A stretch of DNA of 64,000 nt, from the NCBI GenBank assembly GCA_941918925.1, contig OW799233.1:73272578-73336577 (forward strand), given 5' to 3'. Below the pieces are notes generated by a model. It was not told the origin of the DNA. It worked only from the letters and a program-made list of their open reading frames with translations, and did not search any database. Numbering within the stretch: the first letter of the stretch is position 1; each line of letters opens with the position of its first letter. Below are positions 42,961-53,058 of the stretch, piece after piece. The DNA is from Phyto melanocephala. Lineage: Eukaryota; Arthropoda; Insecta; Diptera; Rhinophoridae. The position numbers and the translations under genes were made by a program.

Positions 42961-45691
42961 ATGTCATGTACCAATTTAGAATTGTTGGAGTTTTTCAGAA
43001 ACTCAGATAATGAAAATGCATTTAAATTGGCTAATGTGGAAAAACTATACGGTTTACCAGGATACCACGAAATGGATGTTCAGCGCTAAATTCACTTCGT
43101 TTTCCTAACAATTAAAAAAATGGCTTGCCTCATACCGTACGAAAAAAGCATTTACGAGAAACAACCCAGGAAAAGGGGAGGACTTGCAAAACCTATAATG
43201 AAGTGTTCTGAGCAGAGAAGCAAGCCGATTGCAAAATTTCGGCGGCGGCTTAAAAGCAAAAATCTTCGGCGGCGGCGCTAATCGGCTCTGCGCCGAGACT
43301 TTTATAGACTGAAAAAAATATTTGGCTAAGCCGAATTTTTAGTATTATTATTTTTTTTTAACAATTTAATAAAAAATATTTAATTTTGTCGAAAAAGTCA
43401 AAAATATCACAAAAAATCGAAATAAGCAATATAATTGTAAAACGATTATTTGAAAACATTGCGAAAGTACCCTATGATTTCGCAGAACTACATGTTACAT
43501 TAGCGTGTCATTTTTGAATATATTAATGAACGCCATTTCAGTTTTATAAGTGCATATAAATCACTCCTATTTGGTAAAAAGAAACCAATGTTTCATAAGT
43601 TGAAGATGTTTGTTTACATTATTCCTTTAAGATATTTCACATATTTTATTCATTTTGAATTACTTCATTAATGATAAATTATTTTACATTATTTTACAAA
43701 AAAGCAATTTAATAATTCTTAAAAATTTCATACAATTAAACAGTTATTGATATTACCAAATATCTGTAATCGAAAAAAGCAGAAAACTGTAAAAAAAACT
43801 AGTTGGATGTCGAATAAATAAATCAAAAGTAAGCATAAGCATATAGTTTTTAGCAAGGCATATTATTTCAATAAGTGAAGAACAAAATAATCAGCTGACG
43901 AAACAAGACTACCTGTTGATTAAATGTGCCTTGGTTTTTAGTTTTTATCAAAACTAATTTTGTGAGAAGTTTGACAATAATATTCCGATATATTTTTTGC
44001 AGTGACCTATGATTCATTTCTAAAAGAAGAAAAAATCAAATTTCAAGTATGTAAAATCGGCTTCAAACTGAGTCGCCGGTCAGCCGAATGCATCGGCGGC
44101 GGCGAGAATTAAATAAAAAAACCGACTAAGCGGCTAGCCGCCAGCCGCGGCGATACGGCTTGCTTCTCTGGTTCTGAGTACAAAAGAAAACGTAAACTCG
44201 AAAATGCCAAAAAAGATATATCTATATTGCATCTTTCAGAAGCATTATTTCTTAAGTTTATGAAAGATAAAGATTAATCAAGGTCCGACATTACAAAAGC
44301 AATGTCAACCAGTTCGACTACAAAGAATCAAAGGGAGTATTCCTACTCCATCAAATTCTTTACCCACAAAGTATAATACAGAAGAAGCCTTAGCATTGTT
44401 TATGGAATTTGGATAATCAAAGGAAAAATATTCTACTTTACGAAGCTCTATAAAGAGTCATAATGTGAATATTCTTCCTGAATACAAAAAGATTACATCT
44501 GCCAGAAAAGAAGCAGTGCCACTTAATGTAAAGGTTACTGAAGTATCAGTAGAGGTAAAACTGCAAAACTTCACGGATCATACAGCCGAACGCCTGAAGA
44601 TGAAGGAGTATCACTTCCAGATAAGCTTGCATTGATAAATAAGTGGGGATGTGATGGATCATCCGGTCAAAGTGCTTACAAACAAACAATATCGAAAAAT
44701 GACACACCTATTACAGATACAAATATGTTTATGGCTTCTGTAGTTCCTTTACGACTGAGAAGTGAAATCGCTGAGCATTGGAAAAATCCTCGCCCATCAT
44801 CAGAGGCCCTATGCTCCTTATAGGAACGACGGGAACATATATATATATCATCAGTTCATGTTTGCAATCCGATATTTTTCAATATGCAAAGGAGTCTTCA
44901 GAAATAATCAAATCTACAGTGAACGATATAAAAAAGCAAATTTCGGAATTAAAGCTTTCTGTTATTGAAATTAAGAATGAAAAAAGTGTTTCGATTGATT
45001 ATGAATTTCTTCTTACAATGATTGATGACATATAATAACAGATACCTCGTCAACTTTAAAGTGTGCAACTTGCAAAAAGTCACAGAAAGACTTTCAAAAT
45101 TTTTATGACTCAAGTGATGAGCAAAATTATGAATGTGGAATTTCTCAATTACATACCAGAATTAGGTGCATGGAGTTTATTTTAAAACTAGCGTATTTAA
45201 TTTGGCGTGAAGGTCAATGTTTTGATATGAACGCAAAACAAAAAGAAAAACTATCTGCTCGAAAAAAAATTATACAAAATGAATTTCATAAGAAGCTTGG
45301 GCTGAAAGTAGACTGCCCAAAGCAGGGGTATGGAAATACTAGCGATGGTAATATGTCCAGAGCATTTTTTTTAAATGATGAGGTAACAGCCCGAATTACT
45401 AGAGTCGACAATAATATTATAAAAAGGTTGGCAGTTATGCTAAATGTTATAAACTCTAGAGAAATGGTAAATGGACCAAAGTTTGATAATTATGCATCAA
45501 AAACTGCCCAACTTTTAGCTCAAATGTGCCCTGAGAAGAAACTTACTCCTACGGCTTATAAGATTTTCGCTCATGGTAAAAGTTTAATTGAATATCAATG
45601 CTTACCGATTGGAGAGTTGTTAGAAGAAGTCCAAGAATGCAAAAACAAGGAATACAAAAAATTTAGATACACGAATACTTGCAAAATTTGA
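42961..45691 (+). pseudogene. Transib transposase (RAG1 core-like), disrupted
   Basis: Reads in pieces across frames. MSCTNLELLEFFRNS... (from 42961, stops after 42 codons) is the likely N-terminus. Coding texture resumes after the hAT MITE. INKWGCDGSSGQSAYKQ at 44635 carries the first catalytic Asp (CDG; Asp codon 44653-44655). LLTMIDD near 45010 carries the second Asp, followed by a CATC motif. The C-terminal block (45170-45691) includes KQGYGNTSDGNMSRAFF, typical of Transib, and ELLEEVQECKNKEYKKFR near 45620, whose Glu corresponds to RAG1 Glu962. At least two frameshifts, internal stops and a 958-bp insertion make it inactive. Family assignment is from motif order. Confidence 0.8.
43213..44170. 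mobile_element. hAT-like MITE inserted in Transib transposase
   Basis: Perfect 15-bp terminal inverted repeats (CAGAGAAGCAAGCCG) and an exact 8-bp target duplication GTTCTGAG (43205-43212 and 44171-44178). 958 bp, with GGCGGCGGC-rich subterminal regions that are strikingly GC-rich for this window and an AT-rich centre. No transposase. Confidence 0.93.
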
Positions 45692-46077
45692 CGGATTAAA
45701 CAGAATGTGAGTCTTTTAATATATTGGCGGACTTTTCATAACCGCTAATTTCATCACGAAAACATGTAAGATCTCGAAAGGATTTGGAAGAATATAATTA
45801 TAGCTCCGATATGTTAAGTCTATTAGATAACGTTATAAATAACATTATATCAATAGCATAAATAAATTATATATATCGTCTAAATTTCTTGATCTTCTAA
45901 TTGACAATATTTGATTTTTATTTAAGCTTGAGATCACTTTTTTTGTTTTTTTATAAAAAAAATGGGTAGCTTCTTTAGGGTAAATATGTATACAAATTGA
46001 ATTTGAATTGAATTGAAGCCTGTCTTCTGTCAATATCTTTTCAAATCTTCAAAATATCTTAATTATTTTAAAAGTTA

Positions 46078-46116
46078 TGATTTTTGCAACGAAAAAGGTC
46101 AAAAGGCGCCACTGTG
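46078..46116 (-). repeat. Transib right terminal inverted repeat (23-RSS-like)
   Basis: On the minus strand: CACAGTG, identical to the consensus V(D)J heptamer, a 23-bp spacer starting GCGCCTTTTG, then CAAAAATCA. It aligns without gaps to the left end in heptamer, first 9 spacer bases and A-rich block. Followed by the target duplication CGGCG. Confidence 0.82.
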
Positions 46117-46339
46117 CGGCGAATTTTAAAAATAAAATTTGTATTGCAAACGAATAAATAAAAAAAAAATATTTATTTTATTTGCAAAAAGAATGAAAAA
46201 ACATAAAAATCCTAAATAGAATTTGTCTGGCAACTTTTATCTTTTTAAATTCAGGGCATAATTCAACAAACGAGAGAAAAAAATGAAATTGCACTCGCAA
46301 ACATAATTTTTTGCGCACTATGATGCTGACGACGAAAGA

Positions 46340-47010
46340 TTTTTTTTAGCTACAAGAATATTCTGGATGGAATTCAGTAACAACATGATTTGAATAAATT
46401 TTTCGAATGGTGCAATATTAATTTAATGACTCTCAACATTAAAAAAATGCTAACATATAAGATTCTCAAGAAATTGGAATTACTGGTTGTCTCTTTTCTC
46501 CGGGTGTTTATCAACTGGTTTCGGAGTTCCTGGATCTAGGCGTTCTTTTTGACCATAAACTAAATTTCAACGACCATATTGTTATGATGGTAAATAAGTC
46601 TCGTGGTGTTCTCACTTTTTTAAAACATTAGGGTAAAGAGTTTACAGAGCTTCAAATAACTGTACGGTTGTACTCCTCATTAGTAAGACCTATTCTAGAA
46701 TTCGGATCTATTATTTGGGATCCTTATACCAATTTTCAGAAGGATCGAATCGAATTTGTTCAGAAACAATTCCTTCTATTTTGTTTATGTCATACAACAT
46801 GGGATCCTGATAGAAACATTCTGCCGTACACAAGTAAACTTGCAACAATTAAGTTGCCAACGTTAGAAAGTACACGAATTATGCTTAGTGTAACTTTTAT
46901 GGTGAATTTGCTCAATGGATCTGTTAATTATGAATTTTTGAATTTTTGCTGAGTAATATCAACTTCAATGTTCCAGCTATTTGGAATTTTATTCCTCTTT
47001 ATCTTCTCAA
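46340..47010 (+). pseudogene. Non-LTR retrotransposon reverse transcriptase, C-terminal remnant
   Basis: Across frames: LNKFFEWCNINLMTLNIKK, LGVLFDHKLNFNDHI, KSRGVLTFLKH, then an open frame LYSSLVRPILEFGSIIWDP and onward (46668-46952), ending with LSNINFNVPA and NFIPLYLLN. This is the thumb/C-terminal region of Jockey- or CR1-like reverse transcriptases (L-x-x-DLN-x-[FW], then LVRPILEYGS-x-[IV]WDP). The FADD active site is missing, so only the 3' part of ORF2 survives. Confidence 0.75.
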
Positions 47011-47084
47011 TTTAAAAAAAAATAAAGTTAGTTTCTACTTTAATAATTGTTTTATTTTAAAACATTTAAAATAAATATAAAATT

Positions 47085-47194
47085 ATTTATTTGGTTGTTG
47101 GGTTTAAGCTGGTTTATATGCATTTCACTGGTGCTTATGCCAGATCATCAGTAAACCTTTACCCAAAATTTTTAAACCCAACAACCAAATAAAT
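47085..47194 (-). ncRNA. Hammerhead ribozyme (type I-like), family 2, within a 23-bp inverted repeat
   Basis: Minus strand, read 5' to 3': stem I GGTTTA, core CTGATGA, stem II CTGG/CCAG (flanked by a T-T mismatch, 8-nt loop), core GAA, stem III ATGCAT (self-complementary), cleavage base A, stem I TAAACC. All conserved core bases (C3-A9, G12-A14, A15.1-U16.1, H17 = A) are present. Stem I extends by GGGT/ACCC. The whole lies between 23-bp perfect inverted arms (47085-47107 and 47172-47194). Similar minimal-stem-III hammerheads are known from Penelope-like elements and retrozymes. The host element is not identified. Confidence 0.75.
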
Positions 47195-47355
47195 ATTATT
47201 GAAAAATTATGGGAGCATGCTGAATAATCTAGTAAATTATTAAATATAAAATTGTTAACTACAAATGTTTAAGTTTATTAAGTGATCTTTTTATTATATG
47301 GTCACACTATAGCAAAACAACATTTTTATTATTGTTTACATCACGTACCTACGAC

Positions 47356-47941
47356 CAGTGTTGCCACGACCAAAAAAAATTACAACCAAAATTACTTCAA
47401 AAAGTAACCAAAATTAATATATATTTGATTTATTTTAAATTTGTTTTACATTTTAATATAAAAATATTTGTACTTTACGAATGAATTATGAACTAAAAAT
47501 AAACCAAAAATTCAAGTCTTACGTATCAAGTAACATAAAAAAATTTAAAGGTAATTTTATTACAAATAACGATAAATAAATAAAAAGCTTTTATTTAAAA
47601 TAAAATTTTTATTTATTTTAAATTTTAATACAATATAAAAATATTTGTACTTGTGCTTGTTTTTTAAAACAGTCATGTATTTTTTCGTACTCCAGAGTTG
47701 ATCATTTGCTAAAAGAAATTGGGTTTCAAGTGCTAACAATGTTGTCTTAACATTGTCACTTAAATGAGAACATTGCAATGTTAAACGTACATATAAGAAC
47801 ATGATTTATAAATAAAACACATTAAATACTACTGAATTTTGGGCTTTAAAAAGGTAACCAAAAAGAAAAAAAATACACGTCTACACATTGTCAAAGAAAA
47901 TAACCAATTTTGGTTATAAATAACCAAAAACGGCAACGCTG
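47356..47941. mobile_element. hAT-like MITE with CAGYGTTGCC ends
   Basis: Terminal repeats CAGTGTTGCC and (inverted) CAGCGTTGCC; exact 8-bp duplication CCTACGAC at 47348-47355 and 47942-47949. 586 bp. A ~60-bp segment (AATATAAAAATATTTGTACTT) occurs twice inside, at about 47455 and 47632. An 80-codon minus-strand ORF (47560-47802) shows no known domain. Confidence 0.92.
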
Positions 47942-47949
47942 CCTACGAC

Positions 47950-48639
47950 ATACTTTGCAAACGTAAAAAAGTTTTTACTATGACAGAAATTATATTTATT
48001 ATTTTGTTGAGTTTCAACTATAAAAAGTGTTACTTCTTCGTCGTTTTTATGCTTCACACGACGAATTTACACAACGAATTTTTATCGACGAATTTGTCGT
48101 GTTGGGCAAAAGTCATTCATTTAACACATTTTGATCGTTAACTACATTGAGCTGGTAAAGCCTTTTTTTATATCAATATTGTGATGTTTAAAGGGAACAA
48201 AGCCTTCTCTAATATATTTAACTCATATGTTCGCCTTTTTATGAAGGACGCTATCTTTGATTTTTAATTTCATAGCTCGTTGTATTTAAATACTCAAGGC
48301 CTTTTTTGATATCCATATTGACTCTCTCGGGTGTATTAAAACTAAAAAATTTCGATTTCTGTTTATAAATTTTAGGAAAAACAAATATCCCAGTTTATTT
48401 TAAAGCGATTTGTTAGTTTTTTTTTAGAAAAAAAATTGATATTACGGCTTATAATTTGGTGATATAAATGAAAGATAATAACAAACAAAAGTAAAAGGGT
48501 TGCTGTTTGGTTAAAAATTTCAATCTAACTCATTGTGGTAAAATATATGAAAAAGGAAAAAACTAAAAGTAGTTACCGAATTCAATTAACTTAAGTCCCG
48601 TGAGTTAAATAGATGATATTTACAACCAACATGTAACCA
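47950..48639. other. Unassigned AT-rich region
   Basis: No gene seen. Around 48055-48105 the pentamer-like phrase CGACGAATTT recurs three times, with one inverted, a weak local hairpin. The segment leads into a hammerhead sequence at 48640 and may be the upstream part of the element that carries it. Confidence 0.4.
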
Positions 48640-48708
48640 CCGATCAGAGAGTGCTGATGATGAAATCGTGACTAGTTTCGAAAATGCATTTCACTCGGCT
48701 AGTGTCGG
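48640..48708 (+). ncRNA. Hammerhead ribozyme, family 1, isolated copy
   Basis: Stem I outer CCGAT/GTCGG, inner GAGTG (48649-48653), core CTGATGA (48654-48660), an extra T, stem II GAAAT/GTTTC with one wobble, core GAA (48680-48682), stem III AATGCATT, cleavage base T (48691), then CACTC closing stem I. All conserved core bases are present. The downstream sequence differs from the tandem element at 54486, so this is a diverged relative. Confidence 0.7.
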
Positions 48709-48829
48709 GTAAAATATAATTTTTCAAGATTTATTCTTTCATTTATCACAATTAAAAAATTCTTTGTAAAAATAAAAAATGTTTAATATGAATTTAAGCC
48801 TGATTAAAAATTTAAAAATATTAAAAAAT

Positions 48830-49074
48830 ATAATTTTTGCCTTTAACTCTGCTCCCGAACATTTCTTATATTATACATTGTTGTGGGAGATGTCAGGGGC
48901 ATAAAAGTTGATTTCAACGCAAGCACGGACAGACTGATAATGCTTATTCGACTCCCCTATTCATAACCTTTTGGATGATATGTACTTTAAGGGGTCGGAA
49001 ATGAATATTGTTGACATTTCATAGGGAATGACAAACCTATATATACCCTTACACTCACTGTAACGGATATAAAA
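48830..49074 (-). mobile_element. mini-me/DINE-like element, copy A9, degenerate fragment
   Basis: AGTTGATTTCAACGC, ACGGACAGAC, CGACTCCCCTATTCATAA, GGGGTCGGAAATGAAT, TTTCATAGGGAATGACAAAC and TATATATACCC occur in the same order as in the other reverse copies, but with many changes. Only this end is retained. Confidence 0.75.
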
Positions 49075-49534
49075 AATTCATGGCTTGATTGCTTTTATTT
49101 AATATTTTTAAATTTTAACTGCTTTTAAACATGTTGTTTTTGTGATATAAATAATTTTTTAAATCATACTACTTTAAAACGACAACCATATCGAAATTTA
49201 TACGAAAAGAAAACATGTAATGATAAAACTCAAACAAACGCTTGATTATCGTGACGAAATGTATGAAGATATACAATAAAAGTAACTATTACTTGTTTTC
49301 GGCCACCAAATCTATTTATATATATATATATTTATATATAGTAACGTGACTGAATGACTGACTGATTCATCATCGCATAGCCCAAACGCAAAGAGCTAGA
49401 GACATAAAATTTGGACAATCGGTTCCTCTTTCGATGTACAGCTCCACTAAGAAGGGATTTTTGGAAATTCGTACTTTAAGGGGGTAAAAAAGGGTAAAAA
49501 CGGGTAAAATCGGTAATCTTATATCTGCTAAACT

Positions 49535-49942
49535 TAGGGTTGTCATTTCTATTAAAAAAAGAGGACGCCAGCATAAAAAATGTAGGACATTTGCCCAAAA
49601 AATGAGGACACATTTAAAAAAGATTTAATTTGATAAAATTTACGACGCCATTTAATACAAAAACAAAATTGTTTTTACGAAAAAACTTAGTTTACAAAAA
49701 TACAAACTAAACATATTCTGATTTAATGGTTGAAAATAAAAACAAAAAAACAAAAAAAATTCATTGCATTCATTATCGGGAATGTACACTTTTAAAAATA
49801 TTACATATATTTTTCAACAATTTTTCAATTTAGTGCAAAAAGCCGGACAACCCCGGACATTTGCTATCAAGAAGTAGGACTGCCCCGGATGCCCTAAAAA
49901 AATGGACGGTGTCCGGGGAAAAGAGGACGGATGGCAACCCTA
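49535..49942. mobile_element. hAT-like MITE nested in Helitron
   Basis: TAGGGTTGTCAT at the left and its near-perfect inverse ATGGCAACCCTA at the right; 8-bp duplication GCTAAACT at 49527-49534 and 49943-49950. 408 bp, with the phrases GGACATTTGCCC and CCGGACA repeated inside. Confidence 0.93.
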
Positions 49943-50640
49943 GCTAAACTAAAAACGATACAAATTAAATTAAAAAAGCATTGTAATTTGCACAAAAAAT
50001 AAGTTTACAGGTGTCTGGCCTTTTTTTGAATTTTCAACACCTAAGGGGAAAAAACGGGTAAAAACTGTAATTTGGTACTTTTTTGTTGCCTTATGTAATT
50101 TCCAAACACATATAGCTAGGAAAAAAATTTAAACTGTTTTAAGTAGTTCGTGAAAAAATAATAATAAGAATTCTGCACTTTTTTCAAATTCGCATGTATA
50201 AAGGGGAAAAAATGTCCCTTTTTTTGGTACTTTTTTTAAAACAAACTTTCCTTATATTAATCAATGGGACAAAATTTGACAATTATTATTTCCTAATAGA
50301 ATATGAACAAATATTTAGGTGAAATTTTTGGAATCCTTTTTGGGGACAAAAAAGGTACCAAAAAGGGGAAAATTCCGGAAAATGTACTTAATTCCTAATT
50401 TGACGGCCAATTTTCACAAAATTTATAATTGGGATTTCACCAGACATAAAAAATTATGTAATTTAGTAAAAAATTGAAACACATTCATAACAGGGTAGAA
50501 AGGGGAAAAATCGGGTAAAGAGTTTGGTACTTTTTAGAACATAAATACTTTTTTTACTTACTTTAAATCATGTCTTTAAAAATATTTTGTTACATAGATA
50601 TTTGAACATTTTAAACTTGGAGCTTGGAACTTGGACCAAA

Positions 50641-51590
50641 TATGTACTTTTTTTGCAATTCTATGGTACTTTTTGTATTTTCTACGTTTTTAAAGGTAGA
50701 ATTGTAAAATAAAGGACCATTGATACAAGGTAAGACTAAAAATGTTATGAGCGACCAAAAAGGTACTTTTTTGAATTTCTATGGTACTCTTTGTGTTTCA
50801 ACGTGTGCGAGGCTAGAATTTTGAAATTAGTGACTATTGATACAAGGTGAGACTTAAAATGTTATGGGCGACCAAATAGGTACTTTTTTGATTTTTAATG
50901 GTACTTTTTATATTTTCTACGTTTATGAAAATAGGATTGTACAATCAAGGACTATTGATTCCAGGTGAGACTAAAAATGTTATTAGCAACCAAAAAGGTA
51001 CTTTTTTGAATTTTTATGGTACTTTTTGTATTTTCAACGTTTGCGAAGCAAGAATTTGGAAAATAGTGACTATTGATACGAGGTGAGACTGAAAATTTGA
51101 TGGTCGACCAAAAAGGTACTTTTTTGAATTTTTGTTGTACTTTTGGTACTTTCTACATTTATAAAGGTAGGATTGTACAATCGAGGACTATTGATTCCAG
51201 GTGAGACTAAAAATATTATGGGTAACCCAAAAGGTACTTTTTTGAATTTTTATGCTACTTTTTTGAATTTTCTACGTTTTCGAAGCTAGAATTTTGAAAT
51301 TAGTGACTATTGATACAAGGCGGAACTAAAAATGTTATGGGCGACCAAGAAGGTACTTCTTTGAATTTTTATGTTACTTTTTGTATTTTCAACCTTTGCG
51401 AAGCTAGAGTTTCGAAAATAGTGACTATTGATACGAGGTGGGACTAAAAATGTTATCGGCGACCAAGAAGGTACTTTTCTGAATTTTAATGGGACTTTTT
51501 GTATTTTCTACGTTTATAAAGCTAAAATTGTGAAATAAAGGATTATTGATTCATGTTGAGAATTAAAATAATATTGGAGACACAAAAAAA
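50641..51590. repeat. ~118-bp minisatellite inside the Helitron (8 units)
   Basis: GGTACTTTTTTGAATTT recurs at about 117-118 bp spacing (50762, 50879, 50997, 51115 and onward), each unit also holding TACGTTT, GGACTATTGAT and AGGTGAGACTAAAAATGTTAT. Two unit types alternate (CTACGTTTATAAAG versus CAACGTTTGCGAAG), so the true period may be a ~235-bp dimer. Confidence 0.85.
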
Positions 51591-52029
51591 AAACCTTTTC
51601 GCATTTTTATTGTACTTTTGGTATTTTTACATTTGTGAATCCAAATGTAACTCCTAATACTATAGCCGACCAAAAAATTACTTTTTCTCATTTTTTTTTT
51701 TATATTTTGTATACATAGAATTCTGAATGTAGATAATAATAAACCAATTGGAAGTTTTAGTGAAGGCAAAAATGTTACTTTTATAATTTTTAGGGTCATT
51801 ATTGCAAATTATGAATCTTAATTTTTGAAACTCAGTAGCATTGATCTTGATTTTAGTTAGGAAATATATCCGATATATCCTTACTTTACTTTTTATTTTT
51901 CGAAGTAAATTGAATCAGAGATACAAATTTTCATAAATTGAACCAAAAATATTTAATAATTATAAATAGAACTTGAGTATTCAATAAATAATAAAAACTG
52001 CGCTATCGAAGTAGCGGGTTAAATGCTAG

Positions 52030-52256
52030 TATTGTTATAAAGATTATAATATGACTGCCGTAACACGTTGTAGCCGTCGCTTTTCTTTGCGTGTATGTAA
52101 GCAAACAAGAATACATATTCATGAAATTTGTAATTACAAAATGTATTACGATTATAAAAAAATTCTTTAATGTGTAAATGTAGGGTAAAGTAGCAAAGAA
52201 AATAGCCAGTAAAAATTTGTGAAAACATACAAATTATTTTTGGATACACAGATTTG
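52030..52256. other. Short unassigned spacer
   Basis: Flank between the Helitron and the fold-back MITE. A 76-codon minus-strand ORF overlaps both neighbours and has no recognisable domain. Confidence 0.35.
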
Positions 52257-52259
52257 TTA

Positions 52260-52520
52260 TAGCCTTTTTACACTTGCTCACATCTTTCATCAAATCAACA
52301 AGATGTTAACATCTTCCCATATGAATTGTACGTGTTTGTGTGTAAACATTTTTCAACATCTTTTAACGATGTTCCTAATTCATTTTGTTCCACTCAACAT
52401 CTTTCGATTATTTTAGTGTCTTCATGAAAGATAAAAGATGTTGCAAATGTAAACAAGTTTTTTTCATTTTCAACTTCTTCCACGCATTTCGCTAAGATGT
52501 GAGCGAGTGTAAAAAGGCTA
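52260..52520. mobile_element. Fold-back MITE, Harbinger-like (copy 1)
   Basis: TAGCCTTTTTACACTTGCTC at the left is inverted at the right (GAGCGAGTGTAAAAAGGCTA) with one mismatch; both ends are flanked by TTA (52257-52259, 52521-52523). The interior carries several AACATCTTT/AAAGATGTT inverted pairs, so the whole 261 bp can fold into a long hairpin. Confidence 0.75.
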
Positions 52521-52784
52521 TTAGCAACATCTTTCATCCTTCATCTTTCATCTGTCATTATATTTTTTTTACATGTTTTCGCAAAAAAAAATTTTTTTTA
52601 AAATTTAATATAAAAATTCTGTATTAATTGTATTAATTATTGCCCTTGGAAAGCAATTATTATTACAATATGCAGATTTTGTTAGAGGATGAAAATAATT
52701 GAAATATCTTATTTTATACGAAATATTTCAAGTCCACTTGTTGTATGTATTTTTTTTTCTGGCACTGCAATTTTTTTCTAGTGA

Positions 52785-53058
52785 TGCCATGTATATTTCT
52801 TTTTTCTAGTGAAGACACTAAAATAATCGAAAGATGTTGAGTGGAACAAAATGAGTTAGGAACATCTTTAAAAGATGTTGAGAAATGTTGACACACAAAT
52901 ACGTACAATTCATATGGGAAGATGTTACATCTTGCTGATTTGATGAAAGATAAAAGATGTGAGCAAATGTAAAAAGGCTATAATGTAAACAAGTTTTTTT
53001 TTATTTTCAACATCTTTCACGCATTCCGCTAAGATGTGAGCAAGTATAAAAAGGCTAT
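52785..53058. mobile_element. Fold-back MITE copy 2, rearranged
   Basis: 52790-52980 is the inverse of the left two-thirds of copy 1 (down to AAAAAGGCTATAA), while 52981-53058 is a direct copy of its right third, ending AAAAAGGCTA then TTA. Two right-type ends therefore point the same way, consistent with a partial inversion or gene-conversion event between arms. Confidence 0.6.

Larger units (their letters stand above)
39818..46116 (+). mobile_element. Transib transposon (RAG1-relative), filled with nested insertions
   Basis: Ends: left CACAGTA then 23 bp then CAAAAAT (39818-39854); right, on the minus strand, CACAGTG then 23 bp then CAAAAAT (46116 back to 46080). The two spacers both start GCGCCTTTT. 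Flanking 5-bp repeats are CGACG (39813-39817) and CGGCG (46117-46121), fitting the CGNCG target preference of Transib. Removing the nested copies (40390-41237, 41383-42768, 43213-44178) leaves about 3.1 kb, the normal Transib length. Inside is a broken transposase with DDE motifs. Inactive. Confidence 0.85.
49311..52029 (+). mobile_element. Non-autonomous Helitron (complete ends)
   Basis: Starts TCTATTTATATATATATAT after an A (49310) and ends CTAG (52026-52029) before a T, the A|T insertion rule of Helitrons. A hairpin CGCTA/TAGCG (52001-52005, 52012-52016) sits 10-13 nt before the CTAG end. The 5' region holds ACTGAATGACTGACTGATTC, common in fly Helitrons. The body has runs of the phrase AAGGGGAAAAA and a ~118-bp minisatellite. 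No Rep/helicase coding is seen. A hAT MITE is nested near the left. Confidence 0.82.

Noticed and set aside
42961..43080. Separate small gene MSCTNLELLEFFRNSDNENA...
   Set aside because: Position just upstream of the disrupted Transib coding region and within the Transib ends makes it far more likely the transposase N-terminus than an independent gene.
47560..47802. 80-codon minus-strand ORF inside a hAT MITE
   Set aside because: Lies wholly within a 586-bp MITE and ends in low-complexity Lys/Tyr/Phe sequence; no recognisable transposase motif.
48055..48105. Possible hairpin formed by CGACGAATTT repeats
   Set aside because: Arms are short and imperfect; three direct copies are as well explained by local slippage.
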